Part shown: piece by piece, positions 1 through 10,412 of the stretch
Numbering within the stretch: position 1 is the first letter of the stretch
Layout of the letters: the number at the start of each line of letters is the position of its first letter
Source of the DNA: Albifimbria verrucaria
Lineage: Eukaryota > Ascomycota > Sordariomycetes > Hypocreales > Stachybotryaceae
Assembly (NCBI GenBank): GCA_020081605.1
Contig: JAHREC010000045.1
Span: 2,170,001 to 2,234,000 of the forward strand
Length of the DNA stretch: 64,000 nt
Direction: 5' to 3'
Made by a program: the position numbers and the translations under genes
The notes under the pieces: generated by a model
Database searches by the model: none
What the model was told of the DNA's origin: nothing
The model's input: the letters and a program-made list of their open reading frames with translations, nothing else

Positions 1-1444
1 TGCCCGCACCGAGGAGACGGAGATGATGGTCGAGGACGTTGACCCTGCCACCATGGAAGCCGAGGAGGTTCCCGTGGAAGAAGAGGCGGAAGGGAGGCGG
101 AAGAGGAGGAAGAGGAGCCTGAGGAAGAGGAAGAAAGCTCAGAAGAGGAGGGTGTGGACGGTGGTGTCAAGGCCGACATGGACAAGCTGCAGGCCGACTT
201 CCCCGGCTTTCGTAACAAATACCGTCTGATCAAGCGCATTGGCGAAGGTATGTCTGTTGTCTTCTTCTTCTTCCCTATCCTCCTGTAGCTTCTCTTGCTG
301 ACCATTCTCAAGGTACCTTTTCCACCGTCTACAAGGCCGAAGACATCCAGTACGACCGCTACGACAACAGCTGGGACTTCGAGGACGACTCGTCAAAGTG
401 GACGCCGCCTCCCTCAAGTCCCAGTCCAGCAACTCCTCTGCTCGCTCGCCTCGTCGTAAACCTCGCTACGTCGCCATTAAGAAGATCTACGTCACATCCA
501 GCCCGGCTCGTATCCTCAACGAGCTCGAGCTGCTTCACGACTTGCGCCAATGCCCTTCCGTCTGCCCTCTGATCACCGCTTTCCGCGCCACCGATCAGGT
601 CGTCGCCATTCTGCCCTACTTCCGCCACAGCGATTTCAGGGCGTATTTCCGCGACATGACCATCACGGACATGGCCATCTACTTCAGATCACTCTTTACG
701 GCGCTCAAGAGCGTGCACGAGCACAAGATTCTGCACCGTGATATCAAGCCCACCAACTTTCTCTACGACCCAGCAACGCAGCACGGTGTGCTGGTGGACT
801 TTGGTCTGGCAGAGAGGGAAGGTTCTGATTGCAAGCCATGCCTCTGTCACGAGGCGCGCGAAGCCCGCAAGCACCGCCAGTCTACGTCGGTATGGGCGCA
901 GACATCTACTACGCCACAGCCCGGCTATCCCAAATCCGATACACGGCCCTCACGCCGCGCAAATCGCGCCGGTACAAGGGGCTTCCGTGCACCTGAGGTG
1001 CTCTTCAAGTGCACCGAGCAGACGACAGCCATCGATGTTTGGTCCGTTGGCGTTATTCTGCTGACTATTCTGTCTAAGCGTTTCCCTTCTTCAACTCGGC
1101 GGACGACGTCGAGGCCATGATCGAGATTGCGACAATCTTTGGCTCCAAGCGTATGAAGGCGGCGGGGCTGCTGCACGGGTGTGTGTTCGAGACGAACATC
1201 CCGACAATTGGCCAGCAGGGGTTCTCAATGGAGAAAATCATTCTCTGGAGCACTTGTCGCACGGACGACAAGCCGCTGACACCGGACGAGAAGCTCGCCG
1301 TCCGGTTCCTGGAAAGATGCATGGAGCTGGACCCGAGCAGGAGGATAACGGCGGAGCAGGCCTTGGCGCACGAGTTCCTCTCAATTGACCAGCCCCGAGC
1401 CAGGGGCTGGGGACGAGGATGAAATGGACATTCTTCAAGCATAG
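1..1444 (+). CDS. CDC7: Cdc7-type DDK protein kinase, 3' part (5' end outside window, frameshifted)
   Basis: Catalytic subunit of the Dbf4-dependent kinase, which phosphorylates MCM helicase subunits to fire replication origins in the nucleus. An acidic Glu-rich N-terminal stretch (to about base 160) precedes the kinase domain. The glycine loop GEGTFSTVYKAED is split by an intron at 248-312. VAIKK holds the catalytic lysine, HRDIKPTNFL is the catalytic loop, DFGLAERE the Mg-binding segment, and GTRGFRAPEVLFKC the activation segment end. The C-terminus reads PEPGAGDEDEMDILQA before TAG at 1442-1444. The frame breaks at GGG 92-94, AAA 395-397, CCC 1084-1086 and near 1380-1396. The first three are each repaired by one extra base in the run; the last needs two bases or lies elsewhere. 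An essential gene should not carry these, so I read them as sequence errors. The start codon lies left of the window. Confidence 0.9.
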
Positions 1445-2045
1445 CATAATGGCGCTCTTGCATGGTTTTAGGGCATCTGGGCACATACGGGTGGTTGCCC
1501 GCGGCCCTTACGGGAACGACGTAGAGCGGGCACATACTTGGGAGTTCATGTATCATAGTTTTGCCGAGTCTTTTAGGCGTTTGAGAGAGGGTATTCCTGC
1601 GAGACATAAGATCCGGAGACAGGGTCATAGATGGTCTTAGTTACCAATGCCGATACCACATAATGTCTATCAACGACTCATCATCATTTTGTTTCCTTTT
1701 ACAGTACATTCACTCGTTCCCCATGCTTAGTCGTGAGCGTGAGAGTGTGCGTGCTCGTGTCAGGCAAGTCATCATGGGCAAAATCGATTTTATTCGTTAA
1801 ACTCCATGTCGAGAGTCCCTGATGCAATGCTCGAAGCCGAACCAACCCAGGCCTATTTCGCCCTCTTCCATTCCTGCTCCCTTTCTTCACGACCCCGAAT
1901 TTCCTGTGAGGCTTCACGGTGTACAAAGGGGGACGGTTGAACGGGACCATTTTCTTTCTTGCAACCATGAAGAAGAAAAGGTTATTTCCGGTTCCAAAAA
2001 TCCGCGATTCCTGACTCCGACCAGCAAATGCGTCTTTTTATTCCT
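1445..2045. other. Intergenic, convergent 3' ends of CDC7 and RPL28
   Basis: No supported gene. The short open frames here show no domain, intron logic or signal peptide. It should hold the two 3' UTRs and polyadenylation sites, which I could not place exactly. Confidence 0.5.
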
Positions 2046-2920
2046 TTAAGCGACCAGCTCAACAACACCACCAGCCTCCTTGATCTTCTTCTCAGCCAGC
2101 TTGCTCACCCATCGAGCGCGGACAACCAGGGGATCTCGGGCAGACGGCCCTTGCCAAGAACCTTGGAGTAGCCGAGGGGAGGAGGTCGAGGACGGGGACG
2201 GTGTCCTTCTTCTGGCCGGAGACGTAGGCATCACGGGTCTCGGCGGGGACAAGGGCCCACAGCTAGAGTGGAAAAATAATTAGCTTCGGTGTCTCCTTTG
2301 ACCAATTCGCCATGGACCTCGAGGGCCGAACCGGCGCACACTCGACTGCTCCGTGCAGCCTCCTGTTCTCTTCATCCGTCGAGCCTAGTCCAGTGTGCGC
2401 GCGGTCCCTCCACAGCGGTCCTGGTGCGGGGAAGAATTTTATGTACCTTGTCCAGGTTGATGACGGGCTTCCAGAAGTGGTTCTGCTGCTTGTGGAAGTA
2501 TCGCATACCAACCTTACCGAAGTAACCGGGGTGGTACTGTTCCAGTGTGTTAGTTTCCTCGTTCCTGTTTCTGGGTTGTCCAGCGTCGCGCGCTCTCGTC
2601 GAGGGTATTATCGAACCTTGTCCATGTTGGTACGGTGGTGGTGCTGACCACCGGCAAGACCACGACCACCTGGGTGCTTGCGGTGCTTACCGACACGACC
2701 GTGACCGGCCGAGACGTGGCCACGGCTGTGAGAGAAAGTTCGTTAGCCAACAATGATTCCCTTCAAACACGATGCAGCGGCGACAAATCGAGCGCCGGCC
2801 GTGGACAGCGACAGCAGCCCGCCGCTTCCAATCGGGCCCGACATTCGTCTTTTCGCATCCAACGACTAAAAGGCTTTAGGGAACGTACTGCTTGCGGGTC
2901 TTCGAGAATCGGGTAGGCAT
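2046..2920 (-). CDS. RPL28: 60S ribosomal protein uL15 (L28 / L27a)
   Basis: Component of the large ribosomal subunit. Four exons: 2920-2889, 2725-2617, 2536-2447 and 2262-2046. The protein begins [20 protein letters not shown], has the very conserved [20 protein letters not shown] and [18 protein letters not shown] segments, and ends [11 protein letters not shown]. Two runs in exon 4, the G runs at 2176-2179 and 2129-2132 on the plus strand, are each one base short. With both corrected the four exons sum to 450 nt, giving 149 residues, exactly the size of yeast Rpl28. The presence of two frameshifts in an essential, highly expressed gene is the clearest sign that the assembly under-calls homopolymers. 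The gene is divergent from CHL1. Confidence 0.95.
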
Positions 2921-3232
2921 GGCGACGGTGGGTGGTGATGTCGCTTTTCCGGTGTTTGCGTCAAAGTCTCGAGAACTGATCGCTGATGTTTTTGGACGGT
3001 ATCGAATCGAAAGCAAAAGGGCAGGCAAACCCTAAGGCATATTCCGAAAATGGTAGGTGCGCTCACGTGATTGTGGAATTTGTGGGGTCAGGTGACTACG
3101 TGCTCTCGACGTGAGCCTTTGAAGAGGTTTGAGAGGCCAGAGAGGCCCCACCAATGGCATCAGACGCCAACCATCATTTCTGGTGCTGAGCCTGGCTTTG
3201 TGCTACCGCGTCACGACGCGACAGTCGGTGCG
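2921..3232. promoter_or_regulatory. Divergent promoter region between RPL28 and CHL1
   Basis: About 310 bases separate the two start codons, which point away from each other, so both promoters must lie here or extend slightly into the genes. No specific element is claimed. A possible in-frame upstream extension of CHL1 reaches back to 3071, but the ATG at 3233 fits the family start better. Confidence 0.5.
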
Positions 3233-6090
3233 ATGGCGACGCAAGCAGACCAGACTCCGGACTTGGACTTGGAGCTGAGCCTGGATAAGCTGGACTTCAA
3301 CCATCCGTTCACTCCGTATGATGTGCAGGAGACGTTTATGAGAACCGTGTACGATGTGCTTGAAGCCGGAGATGGACAGATAGGCATCTTGGAGAGCCCG
3401 ACTGGAACAGTGAGTGGCTTCAGCCTTTTGTCGATAGGTCTGGATGTGAAGTGCTACTAGTGGCAGTACACAGCCTGAGTGTTTTATTTTATTTTGTTGT
3501 TTTATCTTTGTCCTAGTCTTCCTATCCTTTCGCCTTACTCACATGTCTCTATATCTAACTTGGTTACCAGGGCAAGTCTCTTTCATTGATATGTGCATCT
3601 CTGACATGGCTGCGACATTTCAAATCGTCTCAATACGAAGCTTCCCTCAAGATAGCAGGCGATCAGTACAAAGATGAACCATCTTGGCTCATTGATCAGC
3701 TCCTTCGTCGAAAGCGAGAGGACCTCTTGCGTCGGTGGGAAGACAGAGAGAAGCGCCTCGAGACTGCTCGCTTGAAAGAAAAGGCTTTGGAAGAAAGAGG
3801 CCGTAAACGGCGACGGGTCGAGGACTCGGCTGCAGGTCTGTCAAGTGTAGACGATGAGGATGCTGAGTGGCTCCTCGATGATTGGCAGTCCAGTGATGTG
3901 GATGCTTCACTATCCGGGCTCAGCAAGGAAACACAAGAAACCCTAGCAAGAATTGGCTTGGGCGGGCCCATGAAGCGAGACGAGGACGAGGACCTCTTAC
4001 GTGAAGATATCAAGGTGCGGACATTGGCGCCGCCCCTTTCGTTGGATCGAAGAGTGACTTTGATAGATCTACTATACCTCAAGAACACATTCGCAGTTAT
4101 CACAGTTCATCGGCGAACTCCGCCGTCCTATGTTTCCCTTCGCTACCAAAGTCGCTCGCCCAGAAAAAGCATGCTGATGCCGAACCCGTTAAGCTGCTCC
4201 CTTTGTCGTCGCGGCAAAGGCTTTGCATCAACCCATCGGTTGCCCGCCTTGGGTCAGTTCAGGCAATCAATGACAGGTGTGCAGAGCTGCAGCAGCCCAA
4301 AGCGGGCCAGAAATGCCCTTACGTCCCCAAGGAAGAGCTGCTTGCTCAAACACATCAGTTCCGTGACAATGCCTTGGGTACCATTCCAGATATTGAGGAT
4401 CTTTATCAACTAGGAAAGTCGCTCTCCGTCTGCCCATATTACGCATCTCGAACAGCTCTACCGGGCGCGGAGATCATCACCTTGCCATATCCTCTCTTGC
4501 TGCAGAAGAGTGCGCGTGAAGCGTTGGGTGTCCAACTGGAAGGCAACGTTGTAATAATTGATGAGGCCCACAACATCATGGACGCAGTGGCGAATGTGCA
4601 CGCTGCGGAGTTACGCCTGAGCGAGCTACGAAAAGGCCGCGGTATGCTTGGGATATACGTGAAAAAATTCGGCAAGAAATTAAAAGGTGAAAATCGAGTC
4701 AATGTAGGAAGAATTGGTCGCGTAATGGAAGGCTTGTTGTCGTGGATGGAGGATGCTCAACAGTTCAGGGTAGGTCTTCTAAGAATTGCTGGTTCACACA
4801 TCCATTGACACAACACAGCAAGAGACTGGAGTTGTCGACCCAAACGACTTAACAAGGCGCAAGGGGTCGACCAGATCAATTTGTTCGAGCTCATGCAATA
4901 TATCCAGCAGTCAAAACTTGCCTACAAAATCGAAGGCTACGCCTCACACATCGAGAGCGAGAATGAGCCGAATAAGTCTGCTCCTAGAATCGGTTCACCA
5001 GTTTTGCATTCACTCGTCTCATTTCTTGTGGTCCTGACAAATCTCAGCTCGGAGGGTCGCATATTCTACCAGAAGATTAACGACCCCATCCAGACTTACA
5101 GTTGACCTACCTACTACTGTCCCCACACATGCATTCTCATCCGTGGCTTCAAGCGCGAGGGCCGTCATCTTGGCCGGAGGCACCATGTCGCCGTTTGATG
5201 ATTACAAGCAACATCTTTTCCTGACCTCCCGCAGTCGAAGATCACGACATTGAGCTGCGGGCACGTCATACCACCAGAGAACCTATGTGTATGGACACTT
5301 GCGACGTCGCGACCAGGTGCGCAACCTTTCGAGTTTAGCTTCCAGCGTCGGAGCGACCGAGAAATGATCACTCAACTGGGGCTTGTGATTCTCAACGCTT
5401 GCTCAATTGTCCCCGATGGTGTTGTTGTCTTTTCCCTAGCTATGGCTATCTTGACGAGGTGGTAGGCGTGTGGCAGCAACCTCAAGGACCCAAAGCACAG
5501 TCCATATGGGACCGGCTACAGGCTCGTAAATCTTTGTTTCGGGAGTCGAAGGGAGGCGATAGCGATGATGTACTTCGGCAATATACCGAAGCTGTCCTTG
5601 ACGAAGGGGTGAAAGCAGCCCAGGCAAAGGGGCCTTGCTGCTTAGCGTGATCGGCGGCAAGATGTCAGAAGGCATCAACTTCTCAGACCGACTGGGGCGC
5701 TGCGTGATTGTCATTGGCCTTCCATATCCCAATATTGCGTCGCCGGACTGGAAGGCAAAGATCGAATACATCGAGAGCTCCACAGCTACGACCCTATCGA
5801 GCCAAGGAGTGGCAAGAGACGAGGCCCTCAGCCGTGGCAAACAAGCGGCGAGGGACTTTACGAGAACGCTTGCATGCGTGCCGTCAACCAAAGCATTGGA
5901 CGTGCCATCAGACACCAAGGTGACTATGCCGCGATCGTCATGGTCGACAGAAGGTATGGCACCGAGAGAATCAGGGAAAGCTCCTGGTTGGATCAATGGT
6001 GGACTGGTCAAAGACAGTCACGAAAAGGGGCTTGGCGGCCTCATGAGCACGTTGGGAGGATTCTTCAAAGGAAAGAAAGCGACCACTTGA
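3233..6090 (+). CDS. CHL1: ATP-dependent DNA helicase Chl1/DDX11 (Rad3-type), frameshifted
   Basis: Superfamily 2 iron-sulfur helicase that acts in sister-chromatid cohesion at the replication fork. Exon 1 (3233-3409) starts [10 protein letters not shown] and ends in the Walker A motif GTGKS, which the first intron (3410-3570) splits. A second intron is at 4015-4066, directly before [20 protein letters not shown] (motif Ia), and a third begins at about 4769. The four FeS cysteines are in LCINPSV, DRCAEL, QKCPYV and SVCPYYASR. Motif II is [13 protein letters not shown] and motif VI is [16 protein letters not shown]. The reading frame breaks about ten times, each repaired by one base in a short run, for example at 4863-4866, 5121-5124, 5220-5221, 5430-5433, 5629-5632, 5857-5859, 5974-5976 and 5983-5984. 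A break near 4133-4138 is less simple. The stop is TGA at 6088-6090. I treat it as an intact gene with sequencing errors. Confidence 0.9.
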
Positions 6091-9000
6091 GTTCGCGACT
6101 TCGCGCTTTTTCTAAAATCGGCGCTGACGAGTTGGATATTCGGACCGCCGAAGACCAACCCCTGGAAGTTTATCAGCACTGCTTTCATCCCCGGCGGTGA
6201 CGAGGTAGTGTAACATGAGCCATCACGAATCAATGGTGTTGAGGGCTCGAAACCAAGCCCAGGATGTCCTGTGCCAACCCAAAGCGGCGACAAGTTGCAA
6301 TATGGGTCACGGTAAAACATAGAAATCTTCCCCTGAAAAATGTATTTATTCACCAGACCAAACATCGAGGTATGGACCAAATCTCAAGGTGTGCAGAGAA
6401 ATGCCGTAAGAGCTGAAAGAGGTGCATCGAGAAAGTGTGGTAACCAGCCAAGTGAGCGACACCGTTCCCAGCAATGCAAAGCTTATCGTCAGATCTCGGC
6501 GCTTGAAGAAGGAAAAGATGCCTGAAAATGTAGAGAGAGAGACCCTGGGGTGTAGCATCGTCCCAGAAACCCCGGAAGCCACGCAGAAGAGCGACAAAGA
6601 GCGGGACAGGGGCACGATGCACGCTTGGGCTTACCCAAAATATGAAAAGCCCCGAGCGCGGACGTGAGTGCCGATCGAACTCGGGTCACGAGATTACTTG
6701 TTGGTGGAGAAGGATGCATCGCAGAGTCTAGAGTCTAGATGGCCCACGATATGATACGCGTCACGAGGAGGGCCGCCGTCTTACTCAACCCACCGGTCGC
6801 CAGGTCGATGCTCAATCACCGCCTCAAGTATGCTGGATCGTGTCAGTGGCTGGTAAGTGTGAGGGTGTGGCATGCAGAAGCCGCTGCAAAGCAAGTTTGG
6901 ATCGACCCTAGCAGGCAACGGGTGATTGTGGGACGTCATGCAATGCAGAATGGAGGCAGATACCCAAGAAAATGTACCCGGAGGGCAAAGGCCGAGTTGG
7001 AAGATGAGGGTCCTGGCCTGCCTAATACCAGGATCCCCAGCTGGGATGGCCCCTCGCTTGATGTAATCATCCCAATCGAAGCACCACTTCCCTTGAGCCC
7101 TCAAATGGTAATCGGTAACGGCATTTCGCAGAGATTTTGATTGGATGCCAACGTTACAGCTTGGTCAGCTTGCATTGCATCCGTTGAACCAAAGGCCCTA
7201 TAGTCGAGCCAATAGCCATAAGTCGATATGCTGCAAACCGACACATGTGAAGGGTGAGGTGGCTGAAGGAATAAGCGCGGCTCCGTGGATGATGTGCATG
7301 GAGAAGTGTAAAAAAGAATTAAAAACCCACACTCAGGCTCCAGGCCTGTGGATACCGCTGTATTGAAGAGCCTCATCCATGGTGGCAGACTTGGCGAGAG
7401 GCCACGTTCTCAATGCTGACTGAGAAGTCTAAAGTAAACCACATATTCAATGGATCCCCAGGGCACAGAATGGACCATTGACGATGTAACAAAACTGGAC
7501 TTGTCCTGAGCACATGGCCAAATGCCGTGGGGTTGCGTCTTAACCAGGTTATAAGGCTGCAGGAACGACATAATTAGGGGAGCTTGGACCCAGGATCTTT
7601 TGATAGGAAGACAAGGGTTAAAGCCCCGGGAGTGGCAAGCAACTCGGTTATCAGCGTATTGCTTGCGCATGCTCGGCTCAAAGTTTAGGCGCGGAATGGT
7701 TTGGAAATGTGTTTAAGGAGTGGCTCTTTGAACAGCCAACGCAGCATACAATGCGGCTAAGGAATGACTCAGCCATGATGGCTTGTCATCTGCATGATGA
7801 TGATGTCTAGAGGAGGGCACGAAACCGGGGAGCTATTGGTGTCTACCCAAGATGTCGGAACTATGGCCCATGCATGCATTTCCGTGGGAACGCTATTGCG
7901 TCGTGGTGTTCATGTGGCTGGACATGGCTGGGTGTCTGATCAGATGGTCAGTGGTGCAGTTGTGTAAGTCAGACCAGGCATCGACTACTCCAGCGGGGAA
8001 CCCCGGCCGGTGCGTGGAATCAGAGCCTTAAACACGCGTGGGCAATGAGCACAAGATGGCATGTCAATCTCCTTACAGGAAGCCCAGCAGGCTACAGGGC
8101 TGACATGTACGATTGCTTCCCGTGGTTCAGCTGGGCTGAAAGGGTTGGCTCCATTACGGCCAAGAGCCGGGCTGCCCCGAAAGTGGTCATGACATGTGGA
8201 ATCTATTATTGGAAGAGGGTAGACGGTTTGACGCAGGTGGGAGCGTATCGGTGTTAATCTTGGCCAAGCCCGACGCCGTGATGACTGGCAGACGAAAAGA
8301 CGGAGAGTAACGACTGAGCAGGGCCGTTGTCTACCACGAGTATCAGGGGTTGCAATCCGTGAAGAGGAACGGACTGAGAGTTGAGTATGTGTCCATGTAA
8401 GTCGACATCTGACGCGTGGAGGTGCTGGATGGAACGTCATGGCACACGCTGTCGGAAATTTGATCCAGTTGGCAAACATACCGTCTAGACGGTGATACGG
8501 CCGTACGCTACTTGGCAACGGGCGCCTAAGGGTGGCTGAGCTTCGACCACGCAATCGGGAGTTGGGAAGCCAGGGAACTCCCAGCTGGTATGGGCTCGAG
8601 GTCCGGGCTCGGGATCGCACCGGTGGGTTGAGTGTGAGTGGGCGAGATTGACGGGCATATGTGCAACTATTTCAGGAGCTCATTGACGTTGGTCGGCGGG
8701 GACACTGTCCATTGGTCTATTAACGTTAGACGGCAAGCCGAATCCGTCAACAAGCCTTTAAGGGGTGTGTTCTGGGAATGATTGGGGAGATGAGCAGTGC
8801 TGATAAGACACGAATCATATCACCAACCTGAGCAAAGTATGCTAATTGGGAACGACGGCTCCCTGGTCTATTCGTGTTTTAAATTGTGGTCAATTACAAG
8901 CTCAAAATTAAGCAATTACACCAACAACATGGCTGGGCCTGATGAAGCAAACAGATGAAGATATCTAGAGGACCAAACCAACAATAGATGAGGGAAATCG

Positions 9001-10412
9001 AGCCTCTAATTCTCAAGCTTGGAATGAGCAAGCCAAGGCCCGTATCAGCATGTAATATTATGGGCCGTTGTGTAACGTCTAACCACCACAAATAGCCAGC
9101 CATATCGAATACCGAGCATCGTCCTCTGGTAGCCATGAACGTAAGCCAATGGCGGTTTCTACCACGAGACCTGTGGGGAGGCGGCCGCCTTTGTGGAGTG
9201 GCCCGCGTCTCCATTGCGGAACCCCTTGCGGAAGTTCCACGATCTTTGTATGCTGGCCCAGCTGGCTATTATTTCTCACTTGGGCCTGACGATGCAGGTG
9301 ACGAACGAATCACAGCGTGCGGAAGCGGGACCAATCAGGGTGGACATGGCCTCTGGTTGATCTGACAGGGCTGAATGGGAGTTGAGAGTTGGGGATCGAT
9401 GCTACTGAACGGAGTTCTGAGGGACTGTCCGCTTAGACGGATATCTTTCCCTTACAGTCTAGCCCTTGTCTGGGCAGCCTATTCCAGCTCCAAGCAAGCT
9501 GAGGCATCTCGACATGGGTCCAGGAGCTGTGAGCTTTATCCGTATAATCGTCCCTGAAGGGCATAGCTTGGTACGGCTCCCCACCGCTCCCATCTAAATG
9601 GAAAGATTCCAAAGACCCACGATGCACTCCATTGGGAGGCAAGGTGTGCTGTGAGACAAGGGTGAATGCGGCTCCTGGAAGTGGTGACCCTCATCCCCCT
9701 TCGCGCGTTCTGAAGATGTTCGGGAACACAAGGATGAAGAAGCCTAGAAGAGCGCCGTTGCAATGGCTTGGCAGATGGCGGCGAGGAAAAGACTCTCCAA
9801 CATAGGTTCTGCCGTATGGAGAGATTCGATTCAGAACAATCCCGGCATCGCCGTCAATTCACACCGGCCTTTGTTCCCGTCACACCCCACCCCTGTCTTC
9901 AACTCCTACAACACTCCCTCCACAGACCCGTCTAGCGGAGGCCATCACGTTACGAGGTAATGATTGTCTAGCCCCGTAGGGCTAAATTGATGGTTGAGGT
10001 CGAGGGATCTTACAGAAAGCTCCAAGCAGGGACGTCGACATCGCTTGTTCGGACGACTTCTCGACTGTTTTGCTTGAAAAAGGCCCATTACCCTGCCAAG
10101 CAGACGGAGCATATCGTCCTCTCCGTGCCTCAATCATTTCCTTCCTTCCCATTTCTCCTCTCGTCGTCAATTGCATCTGTATGCTGCTAGACTCTGCATT
10201 TCTCCCGCATCACATTTACGAGCTGAACGTTATCCCTCTTGGATGCAACTGCGAGCAAGCTTCCTTTCGCTCCGCGATACCCCGATCGCAAGTGGCCCAA
10301 GTTGAACCACCGAACATCCCTCCCGCCCCCAACGCTGTCCAGTTGCAGAAGCGCCGACGACACTTTGAAGATTAAACACGAGGCTCTCTGACATCTCTAC
10401 GCACAACGTGCC
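6091..10412. other. 4.3-kb stretch without a supportable gene
   Basis: Open frames up to 211 codons exist (for example 7985-8620 minus and 6739-7140 plus), but they are rich in Arg, Ser and Pro, have no recognizable domain, and no spliced extension improves them. No tRNA, transposase motif or long repeat was seen. The right end should carry the promoter and 5' UTR of the Zn2Cys6 gene starting at 10413. The stretch is not conspicuously AT-rich, so a decayed transposon is not obvious. Confidence 0.5.

Noticed and set aside
1..6090. CDC7, RPL28 and CHL1 as a run of pseudogenes
   Set aside because: All three are conserved, RPL28 is essential, and the breaks are almost all one-base run shortages with family-perfect sequence on both sides.
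6236..6270. A T-arm-like hairpin (gggctcgaaaccaagccc) as a tRNA gene
   Set aside because: The T-loop does not fit the consensus and no acceptor, D or anticodon arm accompanies it.
6739..7140. 133-codon plus-strand open frame as a gene
   Set aside because: An equally long frame overlaps on the other strand and neither shows a recognisable pattern.
7560..7650. A tRNA-like segment on the minus strand
   Set aside because: Possible arms do not pair into a cloverleaf.
7985..8620. 211-codon minus-strand open frame as a gene
   Set aside because: Arg/Ser/Pro-rich, no domain, no spliced extension, and no family resemblance.
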